Source: Chloroflexota bacterium (GTDB lineage: Bacteria; Chloroflexota; Anaerolineae; Anaerolineales; UBA11579). Taken from it: a stretch of 7,757 nt of DNA. Position 1 is the first letter of the stretch. Each line of letters starts with the position of its first letter. This document shows positions 1 to 6,664 of the stretch, one piece after another. Where the stretch lies: contig QKGK01000209.1 of NCBI GenBank assembly GCA_003250455.1, forward strand, positions 1 through 7,757. The letters are read 5' to 3'. A model generated the notes under the pieces. It had not been told where the DNA came from. It was given only the letters and a program-made list of their open reading frames with translations, and searched no databases. Position numbers and translations under genes: made by a program.

Positions 1-1671
1 GGCCGCCCGGAGAAACGCATCGACCTGGTGGGTAAAACCACCGGCACGTTCGCCTACGTCCACGACCTGCACCCGGAAGGGCTGCTGCATGGACGCATGG
101 TCCGGCCGCCCAGCTACCACGCCCGCCTCAAAGCGCTGGATACAGCCCCGGTCGAGCAGATGCCCGGGGTGGTAAAAGTGGTGCGGGATGGCAGCTTTTT
201 GGGCGTGATCGCCGAAGACGAGTTCCAGGCCGACCGCGCCATGGAGAGGCTGGCCGAACTGGCCGAATGGGAAACCGTTCCCATCCCCTCCGACCAGGCG
301 CGCCTGCATGAAGAGATCATGGCGCAGATCGACGAATCCCACCTGGTAGTGGACGGCACCGGTACCTATGACCCCATCCCATCCATCCATGTCCCCGCCG
401 GGGCCAGCCGGACCGTGCAGGCCACCTACACCAAACCTTTTCACATGCACGCCACAATTGCCCCTTCCGCCGCACTGGCGCTGATGCAGGACGGCAAGCT
501 GACCATCTGGAGCCACACCCAGGGGGCTTTTCCCCCGCGGGATTCGATCGCCGTGGTGCTCAACATGGACCCGGAAGACATCCGCGTGATCCACACCGAA
601 GGCTCCGGTACCTACGGCCACAACGGTGCGGACGATGCCGCCCTGGATGCCGCCCTGCTGGCACGCAGTCTCCCCGGGCGGCCGGTGCTGCTCAGGTGGA
701 CGCGCGCCAACGAGCACCAGTGGGAACCTTACAGTCCGGCGGCGGTGCTCAGGCTGCAGGCCAGCCTCAACGCCCAGGGAGAGATCATCAGCTGGAACCA
801 TGATGTGTTCAGCCCGCCGCACCTGGGCCGCAGCGGTGCCGAGCCGGGTACCTCCGCCATGCTGGCCGCCGAATACCTCGAACACCCGCTGCCAAAACCG
901 CTCTACAGCTCGGTGATGTGGAACAATTCCGGCACGCACCGCAACGCCGACCCGCTCTACAGCTTCCCGGAGAAGCGCGTGGTCCGGCATACCCAGATTC
1001 ACCCGGCCCTGCGCGTGTCTTCCTTCCGCGGTCTGGGGGCGTATGCCAACGTGTTTGCGATCGAATCCTTCATGGACGAGCTGGCCGCCGCGGCCGGGAC
1101 AGACCCGGTGGAATTTCGCCTGCGCCATCTGGCAGACCCGCGCGCCCGCGCCGTGATCGAAGCCGTGCGCGAAAAATCCCATTGGGGCCAACTGCTGCCC
1201 GCAGACCACGGGCGCGGGGTTGCCTTTGCCCAATACAAGAACCGGGCCGCCTACTGCGCCGTGGTGGTCGAACTGCGCGTCGACCGGGAAAGCGGGGGCA
1301 TCCGGCTGAATCACGCCTATATTGCCGGGGAAGCCGGGCAGATGGTCAACCCGGACGGACTCAGCAACCAGCTGGAGGGCGGCCTTATCCAGTCCGCCAG
1401 CATGACCCTCAAAGAGCAGGTCACCTATACCGCCGAGGGCATCACCAGCGTGGATTGGGAGACCTACCCGATCCTGACCTTTTCCGAAGCCCCCCGCATC
1501 GAAACCGTGATCCTCAACCGCCCGGGAGCCCCCTTTATGGGCGCAGGCGAGGCCAGCATCGGGCCGACGGCCGCGGCGATTGCCAAGGCAGTATACGATG
1601 CGGTCGGTATCCGCTGCCGGGAACTTCCCCTGCTGCCGGAAAGGGTCAAAGCACTGCTGGATCGAGGGTAG
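1..1671 (+). CDS. Molybdopterin-binding subunit of a xanthine dehydrogenase-family oxidoreductase (5' truncated)
   Basis: The frame is open from base 1, so the GTG at 28 is internal and the true start lies upstream. The visible 556 residues match the large, Mo-cofactor-binding subunit of molybdenum hydroxylases, closest in style to the isoquinoline 1-oxidoreductase or nicotinate dehydrogenase beta type. Seen (counting from base 1): an aldehyde-oxidase a/b hammerhead start (KRIDLVGKTTG…YVHD, then LLHGRMVRPP) at about residues 6-38; GSGTYGHNGADD from residue 201; RGLGAYANVFAIESFMDELA from residue 343; and the C-terminal MGAGEASIGPTAAAIAKA block. Glu517 in that block sits where the family has its active-site glutamate. 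Relatives run about 700-750 residues, so some 150-200 N-terminal residues are missing. A [2Fe-2S] partner subunit is expected upstream but is not visible. The enzyme should hydroxylate a heterocycle or aldehyde. The substrate cannot be read from the sequence; purine is only suggested by the xpt-guaA neighbours. Confidence 0.9.
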   Translation, partial: GRPEKRIDLVGKTTGTFAYVHDLHPEGLLHGRMVRPPSYHARLKALDTAPVEQMPGVVKVVRDGSFLGVIAEDEFQADRAMERLAELAEWETVPIPSDQARLHEEIMAQIDESHLVVDGTGTYDPIPSIHVPAGASRTVQATYTKPFHMHATIAPSAALALMQDGKLTIWSHTQGAFPPRDSIAVVLNMDPEDIRVIHTEGSGTYGHNGADDAALDAALLARSLPGRPVLLRWTRANEHQWEPYSPAAVLRLQASLNAQGEIISWNHDVFSPPHLGRSGAEPGTSAMLAAEYLEHPLPKPLYSSVMWNNSGTHRNADPLYSFPEKRVVRHTQIHPALRVSSFRGLGAYANVFAIESFMDELAAAAGTDPVEFRLRHLADPRARAVIEAVREKSHWGQLLPADHGRGVAFAQYKNRAAYCAVVVELRVDRESGGIRLNHAYIAGEAGQMVNPDGLSNQLEGGLIQSASMTLKEQVTYTAEGITSVDWETYPILTFSEAPRIETVILNRPGAPFMGAGEASIGPTAAAIAKAVYDAVGIRCRELPLLPERVKALLDRG

Positions 1672-1710
1672 GTGAAATAAAATTTCCCATCGAGACCTTG
1701 CGGGTGCTGT

Positions 1711-1755
1711 CCTCCCCGGGATAGGCGTAATTTCTGCGACTTTCACCTGGGGAGG
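1711..1755 (+). promoter_or_regulatory. Inverted repeat in the xpt leader, possible RNA hairpin or operator
   Basis: CCTCCCCGGG (1711-1720) can pair with CCTGGGGAGG (1746-1755): ten base pairs including one G·U, around a 25-nt loop. The 3' arm contains a GGGGAGG Shine-Dalgarno-like sequence. A competing small hairpin, CACCT/AGGTG around GGGG, uses the same bases, so two mutually exclusive folds are possible. No T tract follows, so it is not a classical terminator. I see no purine-riboswitch core, although that class often precedes xpt in Firmicutes. It could be an RNA switch, a repressor operator, or chance in GC-rich DNA. Confidence 0.35.
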
Positions 1756-1764
1756 TGGTAAAAT
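1756..1764 (+). promoter_or_regulatory. Candidate extended -10 promoter for xpt-guaA
   Basis: TGGTAAAAT fits an extended -10 element (TGn followed by a TATAAT-like hexamer with one mismatch), 62 bp upstream of the xpt start. No good -35 hexamer is visible at the usual distance; TGCGAC at 1735-1740 is weak. Transcription would start near 1771, downstream of the inverted repeat, which would then act as DNA (an operator) rather than RNA. Confidence 0.3.
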
Positions 1765-1822
1765 GACCCCAATAACTGCACCAACGCAGTATCCCCCAAC
1801 CAACTCACATGCACAAGGATAA
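1763..1822 (+). CDS. Possible 19-codon leader ORF before xpt
   Basis: An ATG at 1763 follows GGAGG (1751-1755) at an ideal 7-nt distance and opens a 19-residue frame, MTPITAPTQYPPTNSHAQG, ending in TAA four bases before the xpt ATG. It is rich in Pro and Thr and resembles no family I know. Its ribosome-binding site is the 3' arm of the inverted repeat, so translation could depend on how the leader folds. It excludes the -10 candidate at 1756-1764: if transcription starts near 1771, this ATG is not in the message. Chance occurrence is quite possible. Confidence 0.2.
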   Translation: MTPITAPTQYPPTNSHAQG

Positions 1823-1826
1823 CCCA

Positions 1827-2402
1827 ATGGAACTATTAAAAGAACGTATCCGCACGGACGGACAAAACCTGGGGAACGGCATCCTCAAGGTGGATGGCTT
1901 TGTCAACCACCAGGTGGACCCGGTATTGATGGACGCCTGCGGCGAGACCTTCGCCCGCCTGTTTGCCGATGTCGGCGCTACCAAGATCCTCACCGCCGAG
2001 ATCTCCGGCATCGCTCCCGCCGTGTTCACCGGCAAGCACATGAACCTGCCGGTGGTCTATGCCCGCAAGTCCAAGCCGGTCACCATGCCCGACCAGGTCT
2101 TTCTCACCCTGGCCCCTTCCCACACCAAAGGCCGCACCGTGGAGCTGATCGTCTCGCCGGAGTACCTGGCCGGCGGCGAAAAAGTGCTGATCATTGACGA
2201 CTTCCTCGCCAGCGGCGCTACCATCCACGGCCTTGTACGCCTGGCAAAGACCGCCGGAGCACGCCTGGTAGGGATCGGCGCGCTGATCGAAAAATCCTTT
2301 GAGCTGGGCCGCGAATCCCTCAAGCAATATGAAGTCCCCATCCACTCCCTGGTCTCCATCAGCGCCATGGACAACAACGAGATCATCTTCGCAGAAGATT
2401 AA
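1827..2402 (+). CDS. xpt: Xanthine phosphoribosyltransferase
   Basis: This cytosolic type I phosphoribosyltransferase transfers ribose-5-phosphate from PRPP to xanthine to make XMP, a purine-salvage step. The product is 191 residues, close to the roughly 194 of Bacillus subtilis Xpt. Seen: MELLKERI start; ILKVDGFVNHQVDP (19-32); SGIAPA (60-65); VVYARKSKP (76-84); the PRPP-binding segment KVLIIDDFLASGAT (119-132) with its acidic pair; and the IEKSFELGR stretch (154-162). I chose the ATG at 1827 over the in-frame ATG at 1809 because AAGGA (1815-1819) lies 7 nt before it and known Xpt proteins begin at this point. guaA follows 13 bp after the stop, so the two are very probably co-transcribed. 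Adenine or hypoxanthine/guanine phosphoribosyltransferases are less likely, given the full-length Xpt-like match. Confidence 0.95.
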   Translation: MELLKERIRTDGQNLGNGILKVDGFVNHQVDPVLMDACGETFARLFADVGATKILTAEISGIAPAVFTGKHMNLPVVYARKSKPVTMPDQVFLTLAPSHTKGRTVELIVSPEYLAGGEKVLIIDDFLASGATIHGLVRLAKTAGARLVGIGALIEKSFELGRESLKQYEVPIHSLVSISAMDNNEIIFAED

Positions 2403-2415
2403 CTGAGGGCGCTTC

Positions 2416-3975
2416 GTGGATACCCTCATCGTCCTTGATTTTGGCTCGCAGTACTCCCAGCTGATCGCCCGGAGAGTGCGTGAAGCGCAGGTCTACTGTG
2501 AGCTCTATGCCTGGGATACCCCCAAAGAACAGATCCTGGCCCACCAGCCGAAGGGCTATATCCTTTCCGGCGGGCCCAACAGCATCTATGAGCCTGGCGC
2601 GCCCCAACTCCCCGATTATGTGCTCGAATCCGGTGTGCCAGTGCTGGGCATCTGCTACGGGATGCAGGCCCTCACCCATTCGCTGGGCGGCAAGGTGGCC
2701 GGGGCTGCTCACCGCGAGTATGGCGCCGCCCGCCTGCATGCCACCACCGAAAACGAACTGCTGCCCGAAGGCGAGCAGACCGTGTGGATGTCGCACGGAG
2801 ACCGGGTGGAAGCCCTCCCGCCGGGGTTCATCCCGCTGGGAGCCACCAGCAATGCCCCCTACGCCGCCATGGGCGACCCGCAGCGCCGTCTGTATGGCTT
2901 ACAGTTCCACCCCGAAGTGGCCCACACCCCGCGCGGCGGCGAGATCCTCAGCCGCTTTGCCCACCAGATCTGCGGGCTGGCCGCCGACTGGACGCCGCAA
3001 TCGGTCATCGAGCAGGAAGTGGAACGGGTACGCCAACAGGTAGGGGACGAAAAGGTGCTCACCGCCGTCAGCGGCGGGGTGGACTCTGCCGTGGCGACCG
3101 CCCTGGTGCACCGCGCCATCGGCGACCAGCTGACGGCAGTCTTTGTCGACCACGGCATGCTGCGCCAGGGGGAAGCCGTCCAGGTGGTGGCCGCCTTCCG
3201 TGAGACGCTGGGGATGGAGCTGATCGCCGTGGATGCCAGGGCAGATTTCTTCTCCGCCCTGGCAGGTGTGACTGCCCCCGAAGAGAAGCGCGTCATCATT
3301 GGGGAGCGCTTCATCCGCCATTTTGAGCAGCAGGCGCGGGGGCTGGGGATGCCGCCATACCTCGTCCAGGGGACCATCTACCCGGACGTGATCGAATCGC
3401 GCGCCCCGGAACGTGCCAGCGCCCACCGCATCAAGACCCATCACAACGTCGGCGGGCTGCCCGAAGAGATGCACTTCAAGCTGGTAGAGCCGCTGCGCTA
3501 TTTATTCAAAGATGAAGTCCGCAAGCTGGGCGAAGCCCTCGGACTGCCCGGTGAGATGGTCTGGCGCCAGCCGTTCCCCGGACCGGGGCTGGCGGTGCGC
3601 TGTTTGGGTGAGATCACCCCGGAGCGGGTTGCCAAACTCCAGCAGGCGGACGCCATCTTCACCAGCGAGCTGGACGCTGCCGGCCTGCTGCGCATGCAAC
3701 GGGACGAAGCGGGTGACCTGACCGGCACATCCCAGTCGTTTGCCGTGCTGCTGCCGGTGCGCTCGGTGGGCGTGATGGGTGACCAGCGCACCTACCAGGA
3801 GACCGTCGCCCTGCGCGCCGTGACCACCGAAGACTTTATGACCGCCGACTGGGCGCGCCTGCCGCACGACCTGCTGGCGAAAGTATCCTCGCGCATCGTC
3901 AACGAGGTAGACGGCGTCAACCGGGTCGTGTATGATATAACCAGCAAGCCCCCCTCAACGATTGAGTGGGAATAA
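2416..3975 (+). CDS. guaA: GMP synthase (glutamine-hydrolysing)
   Basis: GuaA makes GMP from XMP, ATP and glutamine in the cytosol, the last step of guanine nucleotide synthesis. At 519 residues it is normal length. N-terminal class I glutamine amidotransferase domain: DFGSQYSQLIARRVRE at about 8-23, GICYGMQ with nucleophile Cys80, and FHPEV with His165 and Glu167 completing the triad. ATP-pyrophosphatase domain: P-loop SGGVDS (219-224), then VFVDHGMLR. C-terminal dimerisation domain: QGTIYPDVIES, KTHHNVGGLP, PFPGPGLAVR and the conserved end PPSTIEWE. The start is GTG at 2416, with GAGGG (2405-2409) 6 nt upstream. It lies 13 bp after xpt, whose product XMP is its substrate. All catalytic residues I can check are present. 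Confidence 0.98.
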   Translation: MDTLIVLDFGSQYSQLIARRVREAQVYCELYAWDTPKEQILAHQPKGYILSGGPNSIYEPGAPQLPDYVLESGVPVLGICYGMQALTHSLGGKVAGAAHREYGAARLHATTENELLPEGEQTVWMSHGDRVEALPPGFIPLGATSNAPYAAMGDPQRRLYGLQFHPEVAHTPRGGEILSRFAHQICGLAADWTPQSVIEQEVERVRQQVGDEKVLTAVSGGVDSAVATALVHRAIGDQLTAVFVDHGMLRQGEAVQVVAAFRETLGMELIAVDARADFFSALAGVTAPEEKRVIIGERFIRHFEQQARGLGMPPYLVQGTIYPDVIESRAPERASAHRIKTHHNVGGLPEEMHFKLVEPLRYLFKDEVRKLGEALGLPGEMVWRQPFPGPGLAVRCLGEITPERVAKLQQADAIFTSELDAAGLLRMQRDEAGDLTGTSQSFAVLLPVRSVGVMGDQRTYQETVALRAVTTEDFMTADWARLPHDLLAKVSSRIVNEVDGVNRVVYDITSKPPSTIEWE

Positions 3976-4012
3976 AGATAAAGATGTAAACGATCAGCGC
4001 CAAGATTGCTTC

Positions 4013-4042
4013 AGGTGGCAGTAGTTTCACTGCCATGCACCT
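4013..4042 (+). terminator. Hairpin after guaA, weak terminator candidate
   Basis: AGGTG and GCAGT (4013-4022) pair with ACTGC (4029-4033) and CACCT (4038-4042), giving two 5-bp stem segments separated by a 4-nt bulge and closed by a 6-nt loop. It begins 38 bp after the guaA stop. Only a short TTAATGT follows, so a classical intrinsic terminator is doubtful. It may be a factor-dependent or 3'-end-protecting hairpin, or the outer part of the repeat region that follows. Confidence 0.3.
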
Positions 4043-4045
4043 TAA

Positions 4046-4133
4046 TGTCACTGCGAGCCTGACAAAAGCTATCGCTTTTGCTACGAAGCAGTCTTAGAGA
4101 TTGCTTCACTCGCTGTGCTCGTTCGCAATGACA
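4046..4133. repeat. Palindromic REP/MITE-like intergenic element
   Basis: The 88-bp stretch begins TGTCACTGCGA and ends TCGCAATGACA, inverted termini differing at one base. Inside are two hairpins: CAAAAGC/GCTTTTG (4063-4080) around TATC, and GAAGCAGTCT/AGATTGCTTC (4085-4107) around TAG. Elements with GTCATTGCGA ends and GAAGCAATCT cores are, from memory, widespread intergenic repeats in several bacterial phyla; I cannot verify the copy number here. A further copy of the core decamer AGATTGCTTC at 4003-4012 hints at a second degraded unit. It has no coding capacity and would need a transposase supplied elsewhere. Together with the hairpin at 4013-4042 it accounts for most of the 181-bp gap between guaA and the next gene. 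Confidence 0.6.
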
Positions 4134-4156
4134 GGCAAGCACAAGGAGGTTGACAC

Positions 4157-5167
4157 ATGGATTACGGAAAAATTCTCACCAAAGCCTGGCAGGTCATCTG
4201 GAAGTACAAGATCCTCTGGCTGTTTGGCTTCCTGAGCAACTTCGGCAGCAATGCCAGCAACGCTCCCAGCGCCAATTCGGGCGGATCAAATGTCAATTTC
4301 AGCTATGGCAGCGGCAGCGGGAATTTGCCTTCCGGGATTGTAAGCTTTTTTAGAAACCTGGATCGATTCTTTGAGCAGAACTCGGAACAATTAGCATTCT
4401 GGTTCGTGATCCTCCTGATCGTCATCCTGCTCCTTTCCGTCCTGGCCTTCCTCATCCGCGTCTACGGGCAGGTCGGGCTGGTGCGCGGCGTGCTCAAAGC
4501 AGATGGTGATGAACCCGACACCTTGCGGTTCAGCGAGATCCACGACGAAGTAGGCCCCTACTTCTGGCGGCTGGCGGGCTTCCACCTGCTGCTGTTCTTC
4601 GCCTCGCTGATCCTGGTGCTGATCATCATCCTGCCCATCATGCTGCTGAGCGCCGCCACCATGGGCATCGCCATGATCTGCATCATCCCGCTGATCTGCC
4701 TGGCCATCCCGCTCTGGTGGGCGCTTTGGATCGTCATCCAGCAGGCAGTCATCGCCATGCTGGTGGACGACCTCGATATCGGCACCGCCCTGCGCCGCGG
4801 CTGGGAAGTGGTGCGCAGCCACCCGGCAGAATACCTGGTGATGGGCCTGATCCTGATGGTTGGCGGCGGTATCCTGGGGCTGATCTTCAGCCTGCCGCAA
4901 ATTTTTGCCTTCGCCCCGCTGATCGCCCCGCTGGTGAGCGGATTCACCTCCGACAACTGGCAAAACCTGACCACCGGTCTGTGGATCTCGGTCGCCTGCC
5001 TGGTGGCCTACTGGCCGGTGCTGGCTGTGCTGCGGGGGGCGCTGCGATCCTATGTCGATTCCGCCTGGGTGCTGACCTACCTGGAAAACAGCCTGGGCAA
5101 GGACGAATCCCAGCCTGATATCCCCGAACTGCCCCAACCACCCGAAACTGAACTGGAGCCCGCATGA
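4157..5167 (+). CDS. Multi-pass membrane protein of unknown function
   Basis: A 336-residue integral membrane protein. An excellent Shine-Dalgarno, AAGGAGGT (4143-4150), lies 6 nt before the ATG. Layout: an amphipathic or hydrophobic N-terminal segment (about 14-29), a Ser/Gly/Asn-rich loop (30-60), then strongly hydrophobic stretches near 79-101, 139-165, 168-200 (probably two helices), 226-258 and 273-296, and a Pro/Glu-rich hydrophilic tail (315-336). A short conserved-looking segment between helices, LVDDLDIGTALRRGWEVVRSHP (202-223), contains the ALRRGWEVVR pattern seen in membrane proteins related to the glycerophosphodiester phosphodiesterase membrane domain and DUF975 groups. Similar proteins starting MDYGKIL are, in my memory, common in Anaerolineae. 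No catalytic motif is visible and no substrate can be named. Its stop overlaps the next start (ATGA). Confidence 0.85.
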   Translation: MDYGKILTKAWQVIWKYKILWLFGFLSNFGSNASNAPSANSGGSNVNFSYGSGSGNLPSGIVSFFRNLDRFFEQNSEQLAFWFVILLIVILLLSVLAFLIRVYGQVGLVRGVLKADGDEPDTLRFSEIHDEVGPYFWRLAGFHLLLFFASLILVLIIILPIMLLSAATMGIAMICIIPLICLAIPLWWALWIVIQQAVIAMLVDDLDIGTALRRGWEVVRSHPAEYLVMGLILMVGGGILGLIFSLPQIFAFAPLIAPLVSGFTSDNWQNLTTGLWISVACLVAYWPVLAVLRGALRSYVDSAWVLTYLENSLGKDESQPDIPELPQPPETELEPA

Positions 5168-5674
5168 AACGATTACTGGATTTCCCCACGATCTCTCGCA
5201 CCCGGCGCAACCACGGACTGGAACACGCCACCATTCACATTTTATCCGCCGCTACCAAGACCCCGGCCGCTGGCAGGGCATTCCGACGCAGGCGGTTTCT
5301 GGATATTGGGGGAAGTGGAAACCGAAGAGCTGCTCGAAGCGGTGCAAAGCGCCCTGGCGCGTATGCGCGCCGGGGAGCGTGAGCTGGCCGTGCATCCCAA
5401 CTGCGGCACCAATTTTGTCACCTACGGCACCTTTGCCGGGCTGGGCGCTTTTGCTGCCCTGGCCGGGTCGGGGAACAAGTTCAAAGAGAAGCTGGAACGC
5501 CTGCCGCTGGCGGCAGTGCTTGCCACCCTGGGGTTGATCGTCGCCCAACCGCTGGCCTTCACCCTGCAGCGCGAGGTGACCACTTCCGGCGACCCGGGTG
5601 ACCTGAAGCTCGTCGAGATCCGCCGCACCAGTGTCAGCGGGCGCACCGTCCACCGCATCACGACCGAGGGTTAA
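5164..5674 (+). pseudogene. DUF6391-like small membrane protein gene with broken reading frame
   Basis: The gene starts at the ATG at 5164, overlapping the previous stop by 4 nt, with GGAG 5 nt upstream. The first frame reads MKRLLDFPTI…RNHGLEHATIHILS, then runs into junk and stops at 5382. The rest of the protein (GGFWILGEVETEELLEAV…, LAVHPNCGTNFVTYG, two hydrophobic helices, TTSGDPGDLKLVEI) is in the +1 frame and ends at TAA 5672-5674. HGLEHAT and LAVHPNCGTN match what I recall of the DUF6391 family of Chloroflexota and cyanobacteria; its function is unknown. Adding one C to the run at 5246-5247 and one to the run at 5261-5264 restores a continuous 170-residue protein through LSRRYQDPRPLAGHSDAGG. 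In the repaired protein the helices fall near 86-102 and 114-135. The downstream part looks intact, so a sequencing error or very recent mutation is likely. The family name is tentative; the frame break is clear. Confidence 0.7.
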
Positions 5675-6664
5675 ATGGCCGCACTGGTTCCGGTAGTCTA
5701 TCTGCTGCACGGCGACGACGATTTCCAGATCGGCGAGTTTGTCGATTCGATGATCGAACGCCTCGGCGACCCGACCACGGCAGAGATGAATACCACCCGG
5801 CTGCCGGCAGGCAGCTACCAGATCGAAGACCTGCGCACCGCCGCGGCAGCGATGCCTTTTTTGGCCACCCGGCGGCTGGTGGTTGCCGAAGAAGTGACCC
5901 GCCTGTGCAAAGGCAAACCGGCGCAGGAGAAGCTCATCTCCCTGATGGAAAGCCTGCCCCCGACTGCCGCGCTGGTGCTGGTGGAATCCAATACGCTCGA
6001 TGGAAAAAACTGGCTGATCAAGTGGGCTGCCGCCTCGGATGGACGCGCCTACGCGCGAGGTTTCCCGGCCCCCAGGGGGCCACAGCTCATCCAGCACATC
6101 CGCAAATACGCCGCCGACCAGGGCGGCGAGATCAGCATGCAGGCGGCATCGCTGCTGGCCGAAAGCAGCGGGCAGGAGCTGCGTGCCGCCGTGCTGGAGG
6201 TGGACAAGCTGCTGGCCTTCGTCAACTACCAGCGCCTGGTGGACGTGGACGACGTCGAGATGGCGGCGGCTTTTGTCGGCGGGCAGGGCGACTACTTCAC
6301 CCTGATCGACAGCATCGCCGCCCGCAACGGGCGCAAAGCCATGGACATGCTGGAAAAGCTGCTCGACGAGCAGGACGGCCTGCCGCTGTTCTTCAGCCTG
6401 GTGGGACACTTCCGGCTGGTGCTGCAGGCCCGCGAAGTCGTGGAGAACGGCGGGAACGACAGCACGGTTGCCAAGACGCTCGGCATCCACCCCTACCGTG
6501 CCCAGAAGATTACTGCCCAGGCGCGTACAATTTCGCTTTCCGCCCTGGAGAGCATCTACCTGCGCCTTCAGCAGCTCGATATGGAGATCAAGACCGGTCA
6601 GATTGTCCCGGACCTGGCGCTGGAGACCCTGGTGTTGGAGCTGACGGGGGAGAGATCATCGTGA
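5675..6664 (+). CDS. holA: DNA polymerase III subunit delta
   Basis: HolA is the delta subunit of the clamp loader, which opens the beta sliding clamp and loads it on primed DNA. The product is 329 residues, within the usual 320-350. Seen: VVYLLHGDDDFQIGE (7-21), the degenerate nucleotide-site start where many homologues have GED or GxD; DLRTAAAAMPFLATRRLVVAEEV (52-74), which corresponds to the family's FF…RLVVV region; SGQELRAAVLEVDKLLAF (165-182), the typical LR.E.EKL helix; and LDMEIKTGQIVPDLALETLV (301-320), the C-terminal K-T-G collar motif. The ATG directly follows the TAA of the preceding gene; GAGGG (5666-5670) is only 4 nt away, which suggests coupling. The stop overlaps the following GTG start (GTGA). 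Sequence divergence is normal for this poorly conserved subunit. Confidence 0.93.
   Translation: MAALVPVVYLLHGDDDFQIGEFVDSMIERLGDPTTAEMNTTRLPAGSYQIEDLRTAAAAMPFLATRRLVVAEEVTRLCKGKPAQEKLISLMESLPPTAALVLVESNTLDGKNWLIKWAAASDGRAYARGFPAPRGPQLIQHIRKYAADQGGEISMQAASLLAESSGQELRAAVLEVDKLLAFVNYQRLVDVDDVEMAAAFVGGQGDYFTLIDSIAARNGRKAMDMLEKLLDEQDGLPLFFSLVGHFRLVLQAREVVENGGNDSTVAKTLGIHPYRAQKITAQARTISLSALESIYLRLQQLDMEIKTGQIVPDLALETLVLELTGERSS

Noticed and set aside
918..1724. A 268-codon plus-strand frame inside the molybdenum hydroxylase gene
   Set aside because: It is Arg/Pro/Gly-rich shadow sequence; the overlapping frame carries conserved family motifs throughout.
1672..1826. Purine riboswitch before xpt
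   Set aside because: I could not find the characteristic conserved junction sequences or the three-helix layout in this 155-bp leader.
3951..3970. Hairpin CCC-CTCAA/TTGAG-GGG at the end of guaA as a terminator
   Set aside because: It lies within codons for the conserved PPSTIEWE tail, has a bulge and is followed by A-rich, not T-rich, sequence.
4391..5137. A 248-codon minus-strand frame opposite the membrane protein
   Set aside because: Its Asp/Gln/His-rich composition is the expected antisense of hydrophobic helix codons.
5255..5270. Programmed +1 ribosomal frameshift at the CCCC run
   Set aside because: No stop codon at the slip site or stimulatory signal is seen, and a two-C repair fits the family sequence better, including the middle segment in the third frame.
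4157..5674. Readthrough of the TGA at 5165-5167 giving a fusion, because the same frame stays open to 5674
   Set aside because: The ATG at 5164 with HGLEHATIHILS gives a better N-terminus for the downstream protein; the open frame after TGA reads non-family residues until about 5265.
5252..6490. A 412-codon open frame on the minus strand opposite holA
   Set aside because: It mirrors holA and the frameshifted gene in GC-rich DNA, has low-complexity Gln/Gly/His-rich composition and no recognisable motif, while the plus strand encodes a clear HolA.
5905..6660. The lipoprotein frame extends open about 250 codons upstream into holA
   Set aside because: The extension is Arg/Gly/Ala-rich shadow sequence, and a signal peptide with lipobox begins exactly at GTG 6661.
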